From positions 1 through 46,110 of the forward strand of contig JAUZOQ010000017.1 of the NCBI GenBank assembly GCA_030706385.1: a DNA stretch of 46,110 nucleotides, given 5' to 3'. Shown here in pieces: positions 36,503 to 44,924 of this stretch; within the stretch, counting starts at the first letter, position 1; every line of letters starts with the position of its first letter. Below the pieces are notes generated by a model. The model saw only the letters and a list, made by a program, of their open reading frames with translations. It was not told the origin of the DNA and did no database searches. Origin of the DNA: Bacteroidota bacterium. GTDB taxonomy: Bacteria; Bacteroidota; Ignavibacteria; Palsa-1295. Position numbers and translations under genes: made by a program.

Positions 36503-38123
36503 AAGCTTCCTCCTCTTCTTCTTCGGCCGAAAGAAACCTCGTTGATTCAGCTTTTCGAATTTCTTCGGTCAGCAATGCTATGATCGAAAGCAGCCTGATA
36601 TTCTTCGAAACCGGATAAGATTCCGGAGGTAGCGTATCGGTGCAATAGATGAACTTCACATTCAAATCCCAAAGCTCTTTCCATTCTTGTCCGGTAAAGA
36701 GGCCGTGCGTAACCATGATCACAATTTCGCCGACGCCGTGCGAGCACAGGACTTTACAGCAAGAGATCAGCGTGCTACCCGTATCAAGTATGTCGTCGAT
36801 GATGACGACTCGCTTGCCGATGGTCCCGGAAATGTCAGAATGGCTGATCCCGCCATTTGACCTCTTCTTTCGCATCGATGCAATTTGGGCCTCAGGACCG
36901 ATTCGTGCTGCAACATCTTTGACTCGCGGCAGAGCTCCTTCATCAGGGGCGAGGATCGTCGCATCATCCATTCCCAACCGAATGATCTCGTCGGCAAATA
37001 TTGTAGCCGGAGAAAGTGACCGGAGTGGAACGGGAAAAAGAGTCAGTGATTCGAGGCTGTGCACATCGACGGTGAGCACTTCATCGACACCTGCAATTTT
37101 AAGCAGCCTGCCGATGAGAGGGGTGGCAAAGCTCTTTCCCGGCTCGCTCCGATCCTGGCGCGAATACGATAGATATGGCAATATTGCAGTGACCTTGCGT
37201 GCACGCTCTTTTTTCAATGTATGAGCCAACAGTAGGATCGAAAACAGATTTTTCTCCGGTGGTGCGATGGTCCCGATAATTACGCAGTCCTCTTCGGGCC
37301 GAAACGAATCCAGATCAAGATGCAATTCGCCATTCGGAAACCGTCTGGCTTGAAATCGGCCTTTGATAACATCCGGTAGCGCACTGAGAGGTTTGGATAT
37401 GTAAGTATAAGCAGGGAATGCGAAGAGGATGGGATCGGCATGTACTTCGGCATTCTCATTCTGATGAATTGAAGTTGCTCCGTTACGCGCCGAGTACGAC
37501 TTCATTAAGGAGATCACCTCATCATCTTCGACAGGGAAGAAGTTCTCGTAGTAGGATCCGATGGCGCCGAGGAAATTTCTCTCTCTCGGAATATCCAAGG
37601 CGATCAATTCATCCGTTTCTTCCATGAGAACTTTGGCCGTTCGCTCTGGCACGATCGGAACGGCGACGACAATTTTCGCAGGTTTACGATGCCTGAGCTC
37701 TTTGATAGCTACCCTCATCGTCAGCCCTGTTGCCACGCCATCGTCGACAAGAATCGCCGTCTTTCCTTCTACCGGGATCGTGCTCAGTCCTGCCAGGTAA
37801 GTCTCCCGTCTGCGTTTTGCTTCTTTTCGTTGATTGGCGATCTCCTGTTTTAGCCACTGCGGATCAACGGAATCGAGTTCGTTCTGTTTGCCGATCAAAT
37901 GTCCATCCTCTGCGATCGCTGCGATCGCATACTCACTCTGGTAGGGATGCCCGATCTTCCTGGTAATGATAAGATCCAAAGGTGCATGCAGAAATTTCGC
38001 CACTTCCACCCCGGTAACGACTCCTCCGCGTGGCAAAGCATAGACTACGACATCTTGATTCGCGTACTTTTTCAGCAATTTGGAAAGTAATCTTCCAGCC
38101 TCGGCTCTATTTTGAAAATACAT
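36477..38123 (-). CDS. Fusion of COG1926-type phosphoribosyltransferase and PRPP-synthetase-like domain
   Basis: 548 residues. The N-terminal half (1-215) is a predicted phosphoribosyltransferase: FQNRAEAGRLLSKLL, ALPRGGVV, ITRKIGHP and the PRPP loop ILVDDGVATGLTM. The C-terminal half (about 230-525) resembles ribose-phosphate pyrophosphokinase: RRFPNGELHLDL, YLSYSRQDR, LTVDVHS and a second PRPP loop VVIIDDILDTGSTL. The N-terminal ATP loop of true PRPP synthetase is only partly conserved, so activity is uncertain. It is translationally overlapped with the hydrolase gene. Function unknown. Confidence 0.8.
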   Translation of the reverse strand: MYFQNRAEAGRLLSKLLKKYANQDVVVYALPRGGVVTGVEVAKFLHAPLDLIITRKIGHPYQSEYAIAAIAEDGHLIGKQNELDSVDPQWLKQEIANQRKEAKRRRETYLAGLSTIPVEGKTAILVDDGVATGLTMRVAIKELRHRKPAKIVVAVPIVPERTAKVLMEETDELIALDIPRERNFLGAIGSYYENFFPVEDDEVISLMKSYSARNGATSIHQNENAEVHADPILFAFPAYTYISKPLSALPDVIKGRFQARRFPNGELHLDLDSFRPEEDCVIIGTIAPPEKNLFSILLLAHTLKKERARKVTAILPYLSYSRQDRSEPGKSFATPLIGRLLKIAGVDEVLTVDVHSLESLTLFPVPLRSLSPATIFADEIIRLGMDDATILAPDEGALPRVKDVAARIGPEAQIASMRKKRSNGGISHSDISGTIGKRVVIIDDILDTGSTLISCCKVLCSHGVGEIVIMVTHGLFTGQEWKELWDLNVKFIYCTDTLPPESYPVSKNIRLLSIIALLTEEIRKAESTRFLSAEEEEEEAYDYDLSPW

Positions 38124-38573
38124 AAATCATTCTCCTTACATCAATTGCCAATTGTGACAATCAATATTTATACCAAGCCTCCTGAAGCGGATATTGCGAG
38201 GAACCGAGGTCTCAGGAGGGTTCAGTCGCCTCCCCTGAGTTAAGTTGGACGACAGACATAAGATTTACTTACGCACGTATGAATTCTTGGCATATGAATT
38301 TGCATAATCTGATATGCTCTGCCAAAATCAATCTTCTTTTAGGCATCCGCTGATCGGAATGAATTGGAACGTGATTTGCACTTCTAACTACCAACACGAG
38401 TGTGAGAGCATGCTTTGGAGAATGCAGGCAAGGGGAAGTCAGCTCGCCAAAAGCATGCAGAGAAATGGATATTGATCTTCCGAAACTCCCTGGGTCGTAG
38501 GTAGATCATATATCTGAAGGGCTGCAATTGCAGCCCTTTTATTTGTAGATCATTAATCAGAAGAGGCAAGAAT
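38124..38573. other. 450-bp gene-free region with structured RNA-like elements
   Basis: No convincing protein gene is present. A 38-codon frame at 38359-38475 has no good ribosome site. The region holds competing complementary segments at 38178-38238 and a strong terminator at 38517-38542. It could encode a small RNA or a regulated leader for the receiver-like gene at 38574. The rest shows nothing clear. Confidence 0.5.
38517..38542 (+). terminator. Rho-independent terminator 30 bp before the receiver-like gene
   Basis: AAGGGCTGCA pairs with TGCAGCCCTT in a perfect 22-bp palindrome (38517-38538), followed by TTATTT. It reads well on the plus strand. No protein gene lies upstream on that strand, so it ends either a small RNA or an attenuated leader. 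Confidence 0.75.
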
Positions 38574-38960
38574 ATGAAAACACCTGCCAAAAGAAAATCC
38601 GTACTGCTTGTGGGTGATTCCTATTTCATCTCGAATCAAATTGCAGACTATTTTCAGAAACATGGATATGACGTGATTTCCATCGGCAGCCAGGCATCGG
38701 AGATCCTCGCTGGAATCCGGATGCAACCGGATATCATTATCGTGAATTATGAGATGCAATACAACGATCCCTATCTGGCGATCGCTTTGCTTCATGAAAC
38801 TTTGCCGTCGGGCTTTATTGCATTGATGAACGGATACTTAAATCATTGCAACTCGTCTGAGGCCAGATCGGCCGGCGCAAAGAAAATACTGGATCCGTCC
38901 TGCGAGATCAAAGATATCGAAGAAATCCTGCACGCTGTCGGAGAAGTGGCATACGCCTGA
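38574..38960 (+). CDS. Degenerate response-regulator receiver-like protein
   Basis: 128 residues of CheY-like fold: VLLVGDSYFISNQIADYFQKHGYDVISIG, then PDIIIVNYEMQ and the final helix KDIEEILHAV. The phospho-acceptor Asp expected in PDIIIxD is Asn (IVNYEM), and the first acidic pair is reduced (VGDS). The conserved Lys near strand 5 is replaced in this stretch. Phosphorylation is therefore unlikely and it may work as a constitutive or ligand-sensing pseudo-receiver. No output domain. It follows the terminator by 31 bp. No partner kinase is nearby. Confidence 0.65.
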   Translation: MKTPAKRKSVLLVGDSYFISNQIADYFQKHGYDVISIGSQASEILAGIRMQPDIIIVNYEMQYNDPYLAIALLHETLPSGFIALMNGYLNHCNSSEARSAGAKKILDPSCEIKDIEEILHAVGEVAYA

Positions 38961-39002
38961 ATTGTTTCTACTTCGGGCCTAGTGCGACCGACGAAAACTA
39001 CC

Positions 39003-39683
39003 ATGGCAATTCCGTTCAAGCATCTCGCTGCTCTCTTCGTTGCCGCATCGAGCTTCCTTGCGGCATCGCGTATCCTTGCACAGCACACTGCACCTCCGCA
39101 AGATGTTGCCACTGCCCTGATAAGATTACACGTACTTGGATATTGGACCGATACGACACAATCGGCAGCAACATACCAGAACAAGCAGGCAATAATAGCC
39201 TTTCAAAAAGTCAGCAGGTTGAAACGGACGGGAATACTGTCCGAGCAGGTAATGACAACTCTTTGGCGCGCTTCAATACCGGTCGCGAAGGATTCGATGC
39301 ATAAGAGGCATGTTGAAGTAGATCTTGATCGTCAGGTTCTCTTGCTCGTCGATAGCCTCGATAAGGTCGAACGGATCCTTGCTGTATCGACAGGGAATGG
39401 GAAACAATTTTTCTATCCGGGAAAAGGGCTGGTCCGTGCACGAACTCCTCGAGGTCACTTCAGAGTCTATTACAAGATCAACGGATGGCGAAAAAGCCAG
39501 CTCGGACTCCTCTACGATCCACTTTATGTGACAGGGGGGGTAGCGATCCATGGAGCCAAAGAAGTGCCTGTGATCCCCGCTTCGCATGGTTGCATTCGAA
39601 TTCCGCTTTTCGCTGCTAATGAGATGTTCCGAACGACTCCCATCGGAACACCGGTCATGATCTATGGCGAGAATCCCAGCTAG
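39003..39683 (+). CDS. L,D-transpeptidase (YkuD) with peptidoglycan-binding domain
   Basis: 226 residues from the ATG at 39003. A GTG at 38982 precedes it in frame. The signal peptide is about 1-26 (AALFVAASSFLAASRILAQ). A peptidoglycan-binding domain of type 1 follows (about 30-85), then the YkuD catalytic domain with the signature ASHGCIRIP (catalytic Cys in HGC-R). The enzyme forms 3-3 peptide crosslinks or attaches proteins to the cell wall. It is 42 bp after the receiver-like gene on the same strand. Confidence 0.9.
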   Translation: MAIPFKHLAALFVAASSFLAASRILAQHTAPPQDVATALIRLHVLGYWTDTTQSAATYQNKQAIIAFQKVSRLKRTGILSEQVMTTLWRASIPVAKDSMHKRHVEVDLDRQVLLLVDSLDKVERILAVSTGNGKQFFYPGKGLVRARTPRGHFRVYYKINGWRKSQLGLLYDPLYVTGGVAIHGAKEVPVIPASHGCIRIPLFAANEMFRTTPIGTPVMIYGENPS

Positions 39684-39862
39684 TTCTCTATGTCAATGAA
39701 ATCTTCAAAACCTCTTGACGTAAAGTTTTTTAATACCCCTGCAGTCCCTCCAATCCCATAGAGCATCTATCTCTTGAAAATACGGCATATCCGGATTTGG
39801 CATAGTTCTTTCATAATTCTGGCTTATATAAAAAGAAAAATAGGGTTATCCCTCATACTATC

Positions 39863-40930
39863 ATGAAAACGCTTATCGTATTAACTACGCTTCTGCTAAC
39901 ACTGAATTTTTCCTGTGTCCCGCCGCAACGCGAAGTCCCGGAAGAAGTCCATCCGACGGTAAATTTTCAAGTGTTTTATAATGACTTAAGTCCTTACGGA
40001 CATTGGATGAGGCATCCAACCTATGGATATGTCTGGCTGCCGATGGATGACCCGGATTTCCTACCCTATTCATCGCACGGACATTGGGTCTGGACGGATT
40101 ACGGCTGGACATGGGTTTCGGAGTACCCGTGGGGATGGGCGCCATTCCATTACGGCAGATGGGATTTCGATCCTGCCTACGGCTGGTTCTGGCTTCCCGA
40201 TAATGTGTGGGGGCCGGCTTGGGTAGTATGGCGCGAGTATCCAGGGTATTATGGCTGGGCCCCGCTTCGTCCCGGAATTGCGATCACAATTGTTATTGGT
40301 GGTGGATATATTCCGCCGGAACCGTGGTGGACGTTCTGCCATCGAAATTATTTCGGCAGACACGATATGAAAGACCATTTCGAGTCGAGGAAGAAAATAG
40401 GCAGGATCAATGAAGGAGAAGGTAGGGCAATTAATAATACATTCAAAGGTGGCCGCAGTGAGCAGGTATTTCTCACAGGTCCGGGAAAAGATAACGTTCA
40501 GAATGAAAGCGGTGAACCCGTTCAGCGCGTAACGATCGAGGATAACTCAAAGCCGGGCGAGTCCTTAAAGGGCAATACATGGAGCGTGTATCATCCGGAT
40601 GTCGAGCGGACTCCTGCATCGAGCCCACAACCTGCACCGAAAACCGTGATGGCTCCGGAAGAAGTCACTAAAGGCAGACAGAGTTCTCCGGCGACGAAGC
40701 CTTCTGTAAGCCCGAATGTTCCTCCTCCAAAGCTTCCGGCGCCACGCAACGTGCCAAAAGTGCGAAAGCCACCGACACCAAAATCTCCGGGTCCCTCGCA
40801 GCCGAATCAAGCTAAGCCTGCTCCGAAGAAGGCACCGGCAGTGAAACCAACACCGCGGACACCGGCTCCATCCGGTGTACCGAAACCGGAATCGAAACCC
40901 AGGAAAGAATCTAATCAGGGACCTCAATGA
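39863..40930 (+). CDS. Trp/Tyr/Gly-rich lipoprotein (DUF6600-type) with proline-rich tail
   Basis: 355 residues. The lipoprotein signal ends at LLTLNFSC. The domain at about 30-150 consists of repeated YG-W-WLP and GHW units (SPYGHWMRHPTYGYVWLP, WGWAPFHYGRWDF, GPAWVVWREY), the pattern of DUF6600-type proteins of unknown role. The tail (about 240-355) is Pro/Lys-rich and low complexity, likely disordered and wall-spanning. The stop overlaps the next frame's ATG (ATGA). The gene opens the envelope operon. Confidence 0.82.
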   Translation: MKTLIVLTTLLLTLNFSCVPPQREVPEEVHPTVNFQVFYNDLSPYGHWMRHPTYGYVWLPMDDPDFLPYSSHGHWVWTDYGWTWVSEYPWGWAPFHYGRWDFDPAYGWFWLPDNVWGPAWVVWREYPGYYGWAPLRPGIAITIVIGGGYIPPEPWWTFCHRNYFGRHDMKDHFESRKKIGRINEGEGRAINNTFKGGRSEQVFLTGPGKDNVQNESGEPVQRVTIEDNSKPGESLKGNTWSVYHPDVERTPASSPQPAPKTVMAPEEVTKGRQSSPATKPSVSPNVPPPKLPAPRNVPKVRKPPTPKSPGPSQPNQAKPAPKKAPAVKPTPRTPAPSGVPKPESKPRKESNQGPQ

Positions 40931-41043
40931 GCCATTCTCCGACTGAGCTCACGCTCAAGGAGTCTCATATCGGATCCGGTAAGGCTTTTCTTGAACTGGA
41001 CAACGCATTGGAGCAGCACAACAAATCAACACCGGGCATCCGC

Positions 41044-41799
41044 ATGATGCGGCTGGTATGTTGCGCAATCGTCTATTTAATCTTTCTCGTTTTCGCATCA
41101 TCGGTCTCTGCCCAAAATGCACGGGATATCGTGCGCCGTGCCGATTCCAGAATGCGGGGATCAACTTCGGAGGCGATGATCTCGATCCGGATCGTGCGGC
41201 CAAGCTATAGCCGCGAAATGGTGATGAAGTCATGGTCAAAGGGCAACGATCTTGCACTCATCCTCATTACGTCTCCAGCAAAAGAGAAAGGGACGATTTT
41301 TCTCAAGCGCAAAAAAGAAGTTTGGAATTGGCTGCCGAGTATCGAACGAACGATCAAGCTCCCACCATCAATGATGAGCCAGTCCTGGATGGGTACGGAT
41401 TTCACGAATGACGACCTTGTGCGCGAAGCCAGTATCGTCGAAGACTATGAGCATTCATTGTTGGGAGAAGAGGTATTGGACTACGGGGAATGCTATAAGA
41501 TCCAATTGTTGCCAAAGAAAGAGGCAGCTGTGGTCTGGGGAAAAGTAATTCTGTGGATCGATAAGAAGGATTACCTGATGCTGCGCGCCGAATACTTCGA
41601 TGAAGACGGTAAGCTGATAAATACAATGATCGGCTCGGATGTGAAAAAACTCGGCGATAGGCTCATTCCCGCACGAATGGAAATGATACCCGCAGAAAAA
41701 CCCGGCAATAAAACCATACTGCTGTACTCAACTCTGAAGTTTGACAAGCCGATCGAGGACTCTTTCTTCAGCACACAGAACATGCAAAAAGTCCAATGA
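41044..41799 (+). CDS. LolA-like outer-membrane lipoprotein-sorting family protein
   Basis: About 251 residues from the ATG at 41044, chosen because MMRLVCCAIVYLIFLVFASSVSAQ is a clear signal peptide. An in-frame ATG at 40927 overlaps the previous stop as ATGA and would add 39 residues ahead of it, so the start is open. The mature part has the family's IVRPSYSREMVMKSWSKGND, KEVWNWLPSIERT and FTNDDLVREASI segments. This periplasmic LolA-like fold can carry lipid. It is followed by two permeases and an ATPase, with a 4-bp overlap to the first. Confidence 0.85.
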   Translation: MMRLVCCAIVYLIFLVFASSVSAQNARDIVRRADSRMRGSTSEAMISIRIVRPSYSREMVMKSWSKGNDLALILITSPAKEKGTIFLKRKKEVWNWLPSIERTIKLPPSMMSQSWMGTDFTNDDLVREASIVEDYEHSLLGEEVLDYGECYKIQLLPKKEAAVVWGKVILWIDKKDYLMLRAEYFDEDGKLINTMIGSDVKKLGDRLIPARMEMIPAEKPGNKTILLYSTLKFDKPIEDSFFSTQNMQKVQ

Positions 41800-43010
41800 T
41801 CATTCGTCTGATATGGCGTAACGTTTGGAGAAATAAGCGCCGCACATTGATTACGGTGATGTCGGTATTATTCGCAGTCCTGATCGCAATATCCATGAAG
41901 TCTCTTCAGGCAGGAGTCTTCGGACACTTGATAAAAAATGTAGTAAGTTTTCATTCAGGGTATATCCAGATCCATAAGAAGAATTACTGGGATGAACAAA
42001 CGCTTGATAATAGTTTTGTCTCCACCCCTGCACTGGTAAGAACGATCGAGAAGCAGCCCGGTATACTGGCAGCCGTTCCAAGAATTGAAAGTTTCGTACT
42101 CGCTTCCAGCGGTGAGGTAACGCTGGGAGCATTGTGTGTTGGCACTGAAGGGGAAGCAGAGGACGTAGTTACGCATCTGAGGGCCAACCTGATCTCAGGA
42201 TCATATCTTGATAAAAGGACCAATCATACTCTCCTCTCACAGGGACTGGCAGAGAAACTTCATTTGCATGTAGGCGATACGCTGATCCTTTTGGGGCAAG
42301 GGTACCAAGGGGCACAGGCAGCAGGGAAATTTGCAGTCGGAGGAATCGTGAAGTTCGGATCGCCGGCACTTAACTCGTCCCTTATATTCTTGCCATTAAC
42401 AGCAGCACAGGAATTTTTGAGTGCTGAGAATATTCTTACTGCATTTGCTCTCGGACTGAACGAGAGTGCATCGCTTGAGACGATTCAAACATCGCTTCGA
42501 GCAGGTCTCGGTAGTGAATTTGAGGTAATGAGCTGGAAGGACATGATGCCGGATATCGCCACTCATATTAAGGCCGATGGGACATTCTACAACATTATGA
42601 TCGGCATTCTGTATTTCATCATCTCGTTTGGAATATTCGGTACGGTACTCATGATGATGAACGAGAGAAGATATGAACTCGGCATGCTGTTGGCTATCGG
42701 GATGAAGAGACGACTTATCGCATTTACCCTGCTCGGAGAAACCGTGTGCACATCCATTCTCGGTGCGATCGCCGGAGCCGGTGTGAGCTTCCCGATTGTC
42801 TGGTATCTTCAGAGCCATCCGATCAGATTCGGCGGAGAGGTCGCTCGTGTATACTCTGACTTCGGATTCGAGCCCGTTATTCCCACACTCCTTGACGCAG
42901 GCATATTTATCGATCAAGCGTTAGTCGTTTTGTTAATAGCGCTCCTGCTCGGAATCTATCCACTTACTCGGGCTGGGAGACTGAGTCCCATTACTTCAAT
43001 GAGGCAATAA
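41796..43010 (+). CDS. ABC transporter permease, FtsX/LolC-E type (first)
   Basis: 404 residues. One N-terminal span (RTLITVMSVLFAVLIAISM) is followed by a periplasmic domain of about 220 residues and three C-terminal spans. The FtsX-type segment NERRYELGMLLAIGMKRR lies after the second span. It forms the membrane part of an extracting or exporting ABC complex with the next permease and the ATPase. ATGA overlap with the LolA-like gene shows tight coupling. Confidence 0.9.
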   Translation: MIIRLIWRNVWRNKRRTLITVMSVLFAVLIAISMKSLQAGVFGHLIKNVVSFHSGYIQIHKKNYWDEQTLDNSFVSTPALVRTIEKQPGILAAVPRIESFVLASSGEVTLGALCVGTEGEAEDVVTHLRANLISGSYLDKRTNHTLLSQGLAEKLHLHVGDTLILLGQGYQGAQAAGKFAVGGIVKFGSPALNSSLIFLPLTAAQEFLSAENILTAFALGLNESASLETIQTSLRAGLGSEFEVMSWKDMMPDIATHIKADGTFYNIMIGILYFIISFGIFGTVLMMMNERRYELGMLLAIGMKRRLIAFTLLGETVCTSILGAIAGAGVSFPIVWYLQSHPIRFGGEVARVYSDFGFEPVIPTLLDAGIFIDQALVVLLIALLLGIYPLTRAGRLSPITSMRQ

Positions 43011-43012
43011 CG

Positions 43013-44224
43013 ATGCTGGGAAAGATTGCCTGGAGAAATGTTTGGCGGCGCAGGGGGCGCAGCATTGTAATCATTTGCTCGGTAGCCATCGGCTTGTGGG
43101 CAGGTCTGTTTGTCACAAGTTTCTATTTTGGATTCGCAGAAGAGCGAATTCGTAGCGCCATAGAAATGGAAATCTCACACGTTCAACTGCATCATCCTGA
43201 ATTCAAAAAGGAGAGAGATGTGCGCTTTACGATTCCCCGCACCGGAGAATTGCTCAAATGGCTGAGTACGAATCCATACGTTCAACACGTTTCCGGTCGA
43301 CTTACCGGACGGGGAATGATCGCTTCGGCTTCGGGCAACTCCGGCATTCAAATCAATGGTGTCACACCGCGGGATGAGGATACACTGACAAAGTTAGCCT
43401 CAAAGCTCGTTGAAGGGAAATACTTCCCCGGCACCAGAAACAACGAAATCCTCATCGGTAAAAAATTATCACAAAAATTGAAGGTCAAAGTCGGTTCGAA
43501 ACTTGTCCTGACAATGCAGGACAAAGCAGGGTCCATTGCCTCCGGAGCGTTCAAAGTCGTAGGAGTATTTGCAACAAAGAATACTCCGTATGACGAAATG
43601 AATGTCTTTGCCGCTCGGAATGATCTTGCAATAATGCTTGGAGATAGTCTCGCCATCACCGAGATCGCCCTTCTCCTGAATTCTCAGGATTCCGTCGATG
43701 CATTTGTTCGGATTGCGAAAGCCCGCTATCCCGCGCTTCTGGTTGAGGGATGGCGGACCGTCGCCCCGGAAATGGATCTTGTCATTTCCGTCATCGATCA
43801 GATGATGTATATATTCATGGGTATCGTTTTGCTTGCGATGGCATTCGGAATTGTCAATACGATGCTCATGGCTGTACTCGAACGAACTCGGGAGATCGGC
43901 ATGCTTATCGCGTTGGGAATGAGGCGGTCGCGCGTTTTTGCAATGATCGTCCTGGAGACTTTCTTTCTCATGCTGGCAGGTACTCCTATCGGGATGGTGC
44001 TTGCATGGGCGACTATCTTGTACTTCGGTAATCATGGGATTGATATCAGTGCCTTTCAAGAGACGCTCAGAAGTTTTGGATACAGCGATGTCATTTATCC
44101 GAAGCTGGGTTTATACCAATACGGCCAGGTTCTCATTCTCGTTGCACTAACGGCGTTCATCTCAGCACTGCTTCCGGCCCGCAAAGCATTGAAGCTTGAG
44201 CCTGCAGAGGCGATCAGAAAATAA
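43013..44224 (+). CDS. ABC transporter permease, FtsX/LolC-E type (second)
   Basis: 403 residues with the same layout as the first permease: one N-terminal span, a MacB-like periplasmic domain, and three C-terminal spans with LERTREIGMLIALGMRR and the ending LPARKALKLEPAEAIRK typical of FtsX-type proteins. Two distinct permeases suggest a heterodimeric LolCE-like complex. It starts 2 bp after the first permease and is followed by the ATPase after 4 bp. Confidence 0.9.
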   Translation: MLGKIAWRNVWRRRGRSIVIICSVAIGLWAGLFVTSFYFGFAEERIRSAIEMEISHVQLHHPEFKKERDVRFTIPRTGELLKWLSTNPYVQHVSGRLTGRGMIASASGNSGIQINGVTPRDEDTLTKLASKLVEGKYFPGTRNNEILIGKKLSQKLKVKVGSKLVLTMQDKAGSIASGAFKVVGVFATKNTPYDEMNVFAARNDLAIMLGDSLAITEIALLLNSQDSVDAFVRIAKARYPALLVEGWRTVAPEMDLVISVIDQMMYIFMGIVLLAMAFGIVNTMLMAVLERTREIGMLIALGMRRSRVFAMIVLETFFLMLAGTPIGMVLAWATILYFGNHGIDISAFQETLRSFGYSDVIYPKLGLYQYGQVLILVALTAFISALLPARKALKLEPAEAIRK

Positions 44225-44228
44225 CATT

Positions 44229-44924
44229 ATGGAAACTGTCATCGATTCGCACAATATTTCGAAGGTATACGAGGAAACAGCAATCCCCGTCCATGCAGTC
44301 AGTGAAATACATCTTCATCTGGAACGAGGGGAATTTACCGCACTTGTTGGACCGTCGGGATCCGGGAAGACCACGCTTCTCAATCTCATCGGTGGGCTCG
44401 ATAGGCCGACGACAGGGTATGTAGAGATCGGCGGAGTCAATATCACCAAGCTTAAGGATAATCAGTTGATTGACTTTCGACTCAATAACATTGGATTTAT
44501 CTTCCAATCCTACAATCTCATACCGGTTCTTACTGCCAGCGAGAACATTGAGTTCATCATGCTGCTTCAGGGAAGATCCAAATCCGAGCGTGAAACCCGC
44601 GTGCACGAATTGCTCAGGCAAGTGGGGATCGAAGATAAGCACGATGTGCGCCCCGCTCAACTATCCGGAGGCCAGCAGCAGAGGGTGGCCGTGGCACGAG
44701 CGCTTGCATCGAAGCCTCGGTTCATGTTGGCCGATGAGCCTACGGCAAATCTTGACTCAGTCGCCGCAGGGAATCTGCTCGACATTATGGCAAAGCTCAA
44801 TCGTGAAGAGAATATGACTTTCATCTTTTCAACACACGATGCAAGAGTGATCGATCGGGCTCGCCGAGTGATCACACTTCAAGATGGCCGCGTTATTTCC
44901 GACGAACGATACGCGCAGAAATGA
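44229..44924 (+). CDS. ABC transporter ATP-binding protein (LolD/MacB type)
   Basis: 231 residues from the ATG at 44229. An in-frame start at 44196 would overlap the permease. Walker A is GPSGSGKTTLLNLIGGLDRP, the signature is LSGGQQQRVAVARALA, and Walker B is MLADEPTANLD with the H-loop in STHDARV. The motif pattern and length are those of LolD/MacB-like ATPases. It powers the two permeases. Its stop overlaps the next gene's start (ATGA). Confidence 0.95.
   Translation: METVIDSHNISKVYEETAIPVHAVSEIHLHLERGEFTALVGPSGSGKTTLLNLIGGLDRPTTGYVEIGGVNITKLKDNQLIDFRLNNIGFIFQSYNLIPVLTASENIEFIMLLQGRSKSERETRVHELLRQVGIEDKHDVRPAQLSGGQQQRVAVARALASKPRFMLADEPTANLDSVAAGNLLDIMAKLNREENMTFIFSTHDARVIDRARRVITLQDGRVISDERYAQK

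Noticed and set aside
38178-38238. TPP or other known riboswitch
   Set aside because: Short CTGA elements recall the thi-box, but the conserved core of that class is missing and no thiamine gene follows.
38359-38475. Possible 38-residue peptide gene in the 38-kb gene-free region
   Set aside because: It has a weak ribosome site, no recognisable features and odd composition. A non-coding RNA is the better reading.
39720-39734. Further copy of the shared palindrome before the Trp-rich lipoprotein (GTAAAGTTTTTTAAT)
   Set aside because: The right arm reads TAAT for TTAC and the gene is not respiratory, so it may be a chance half-site.
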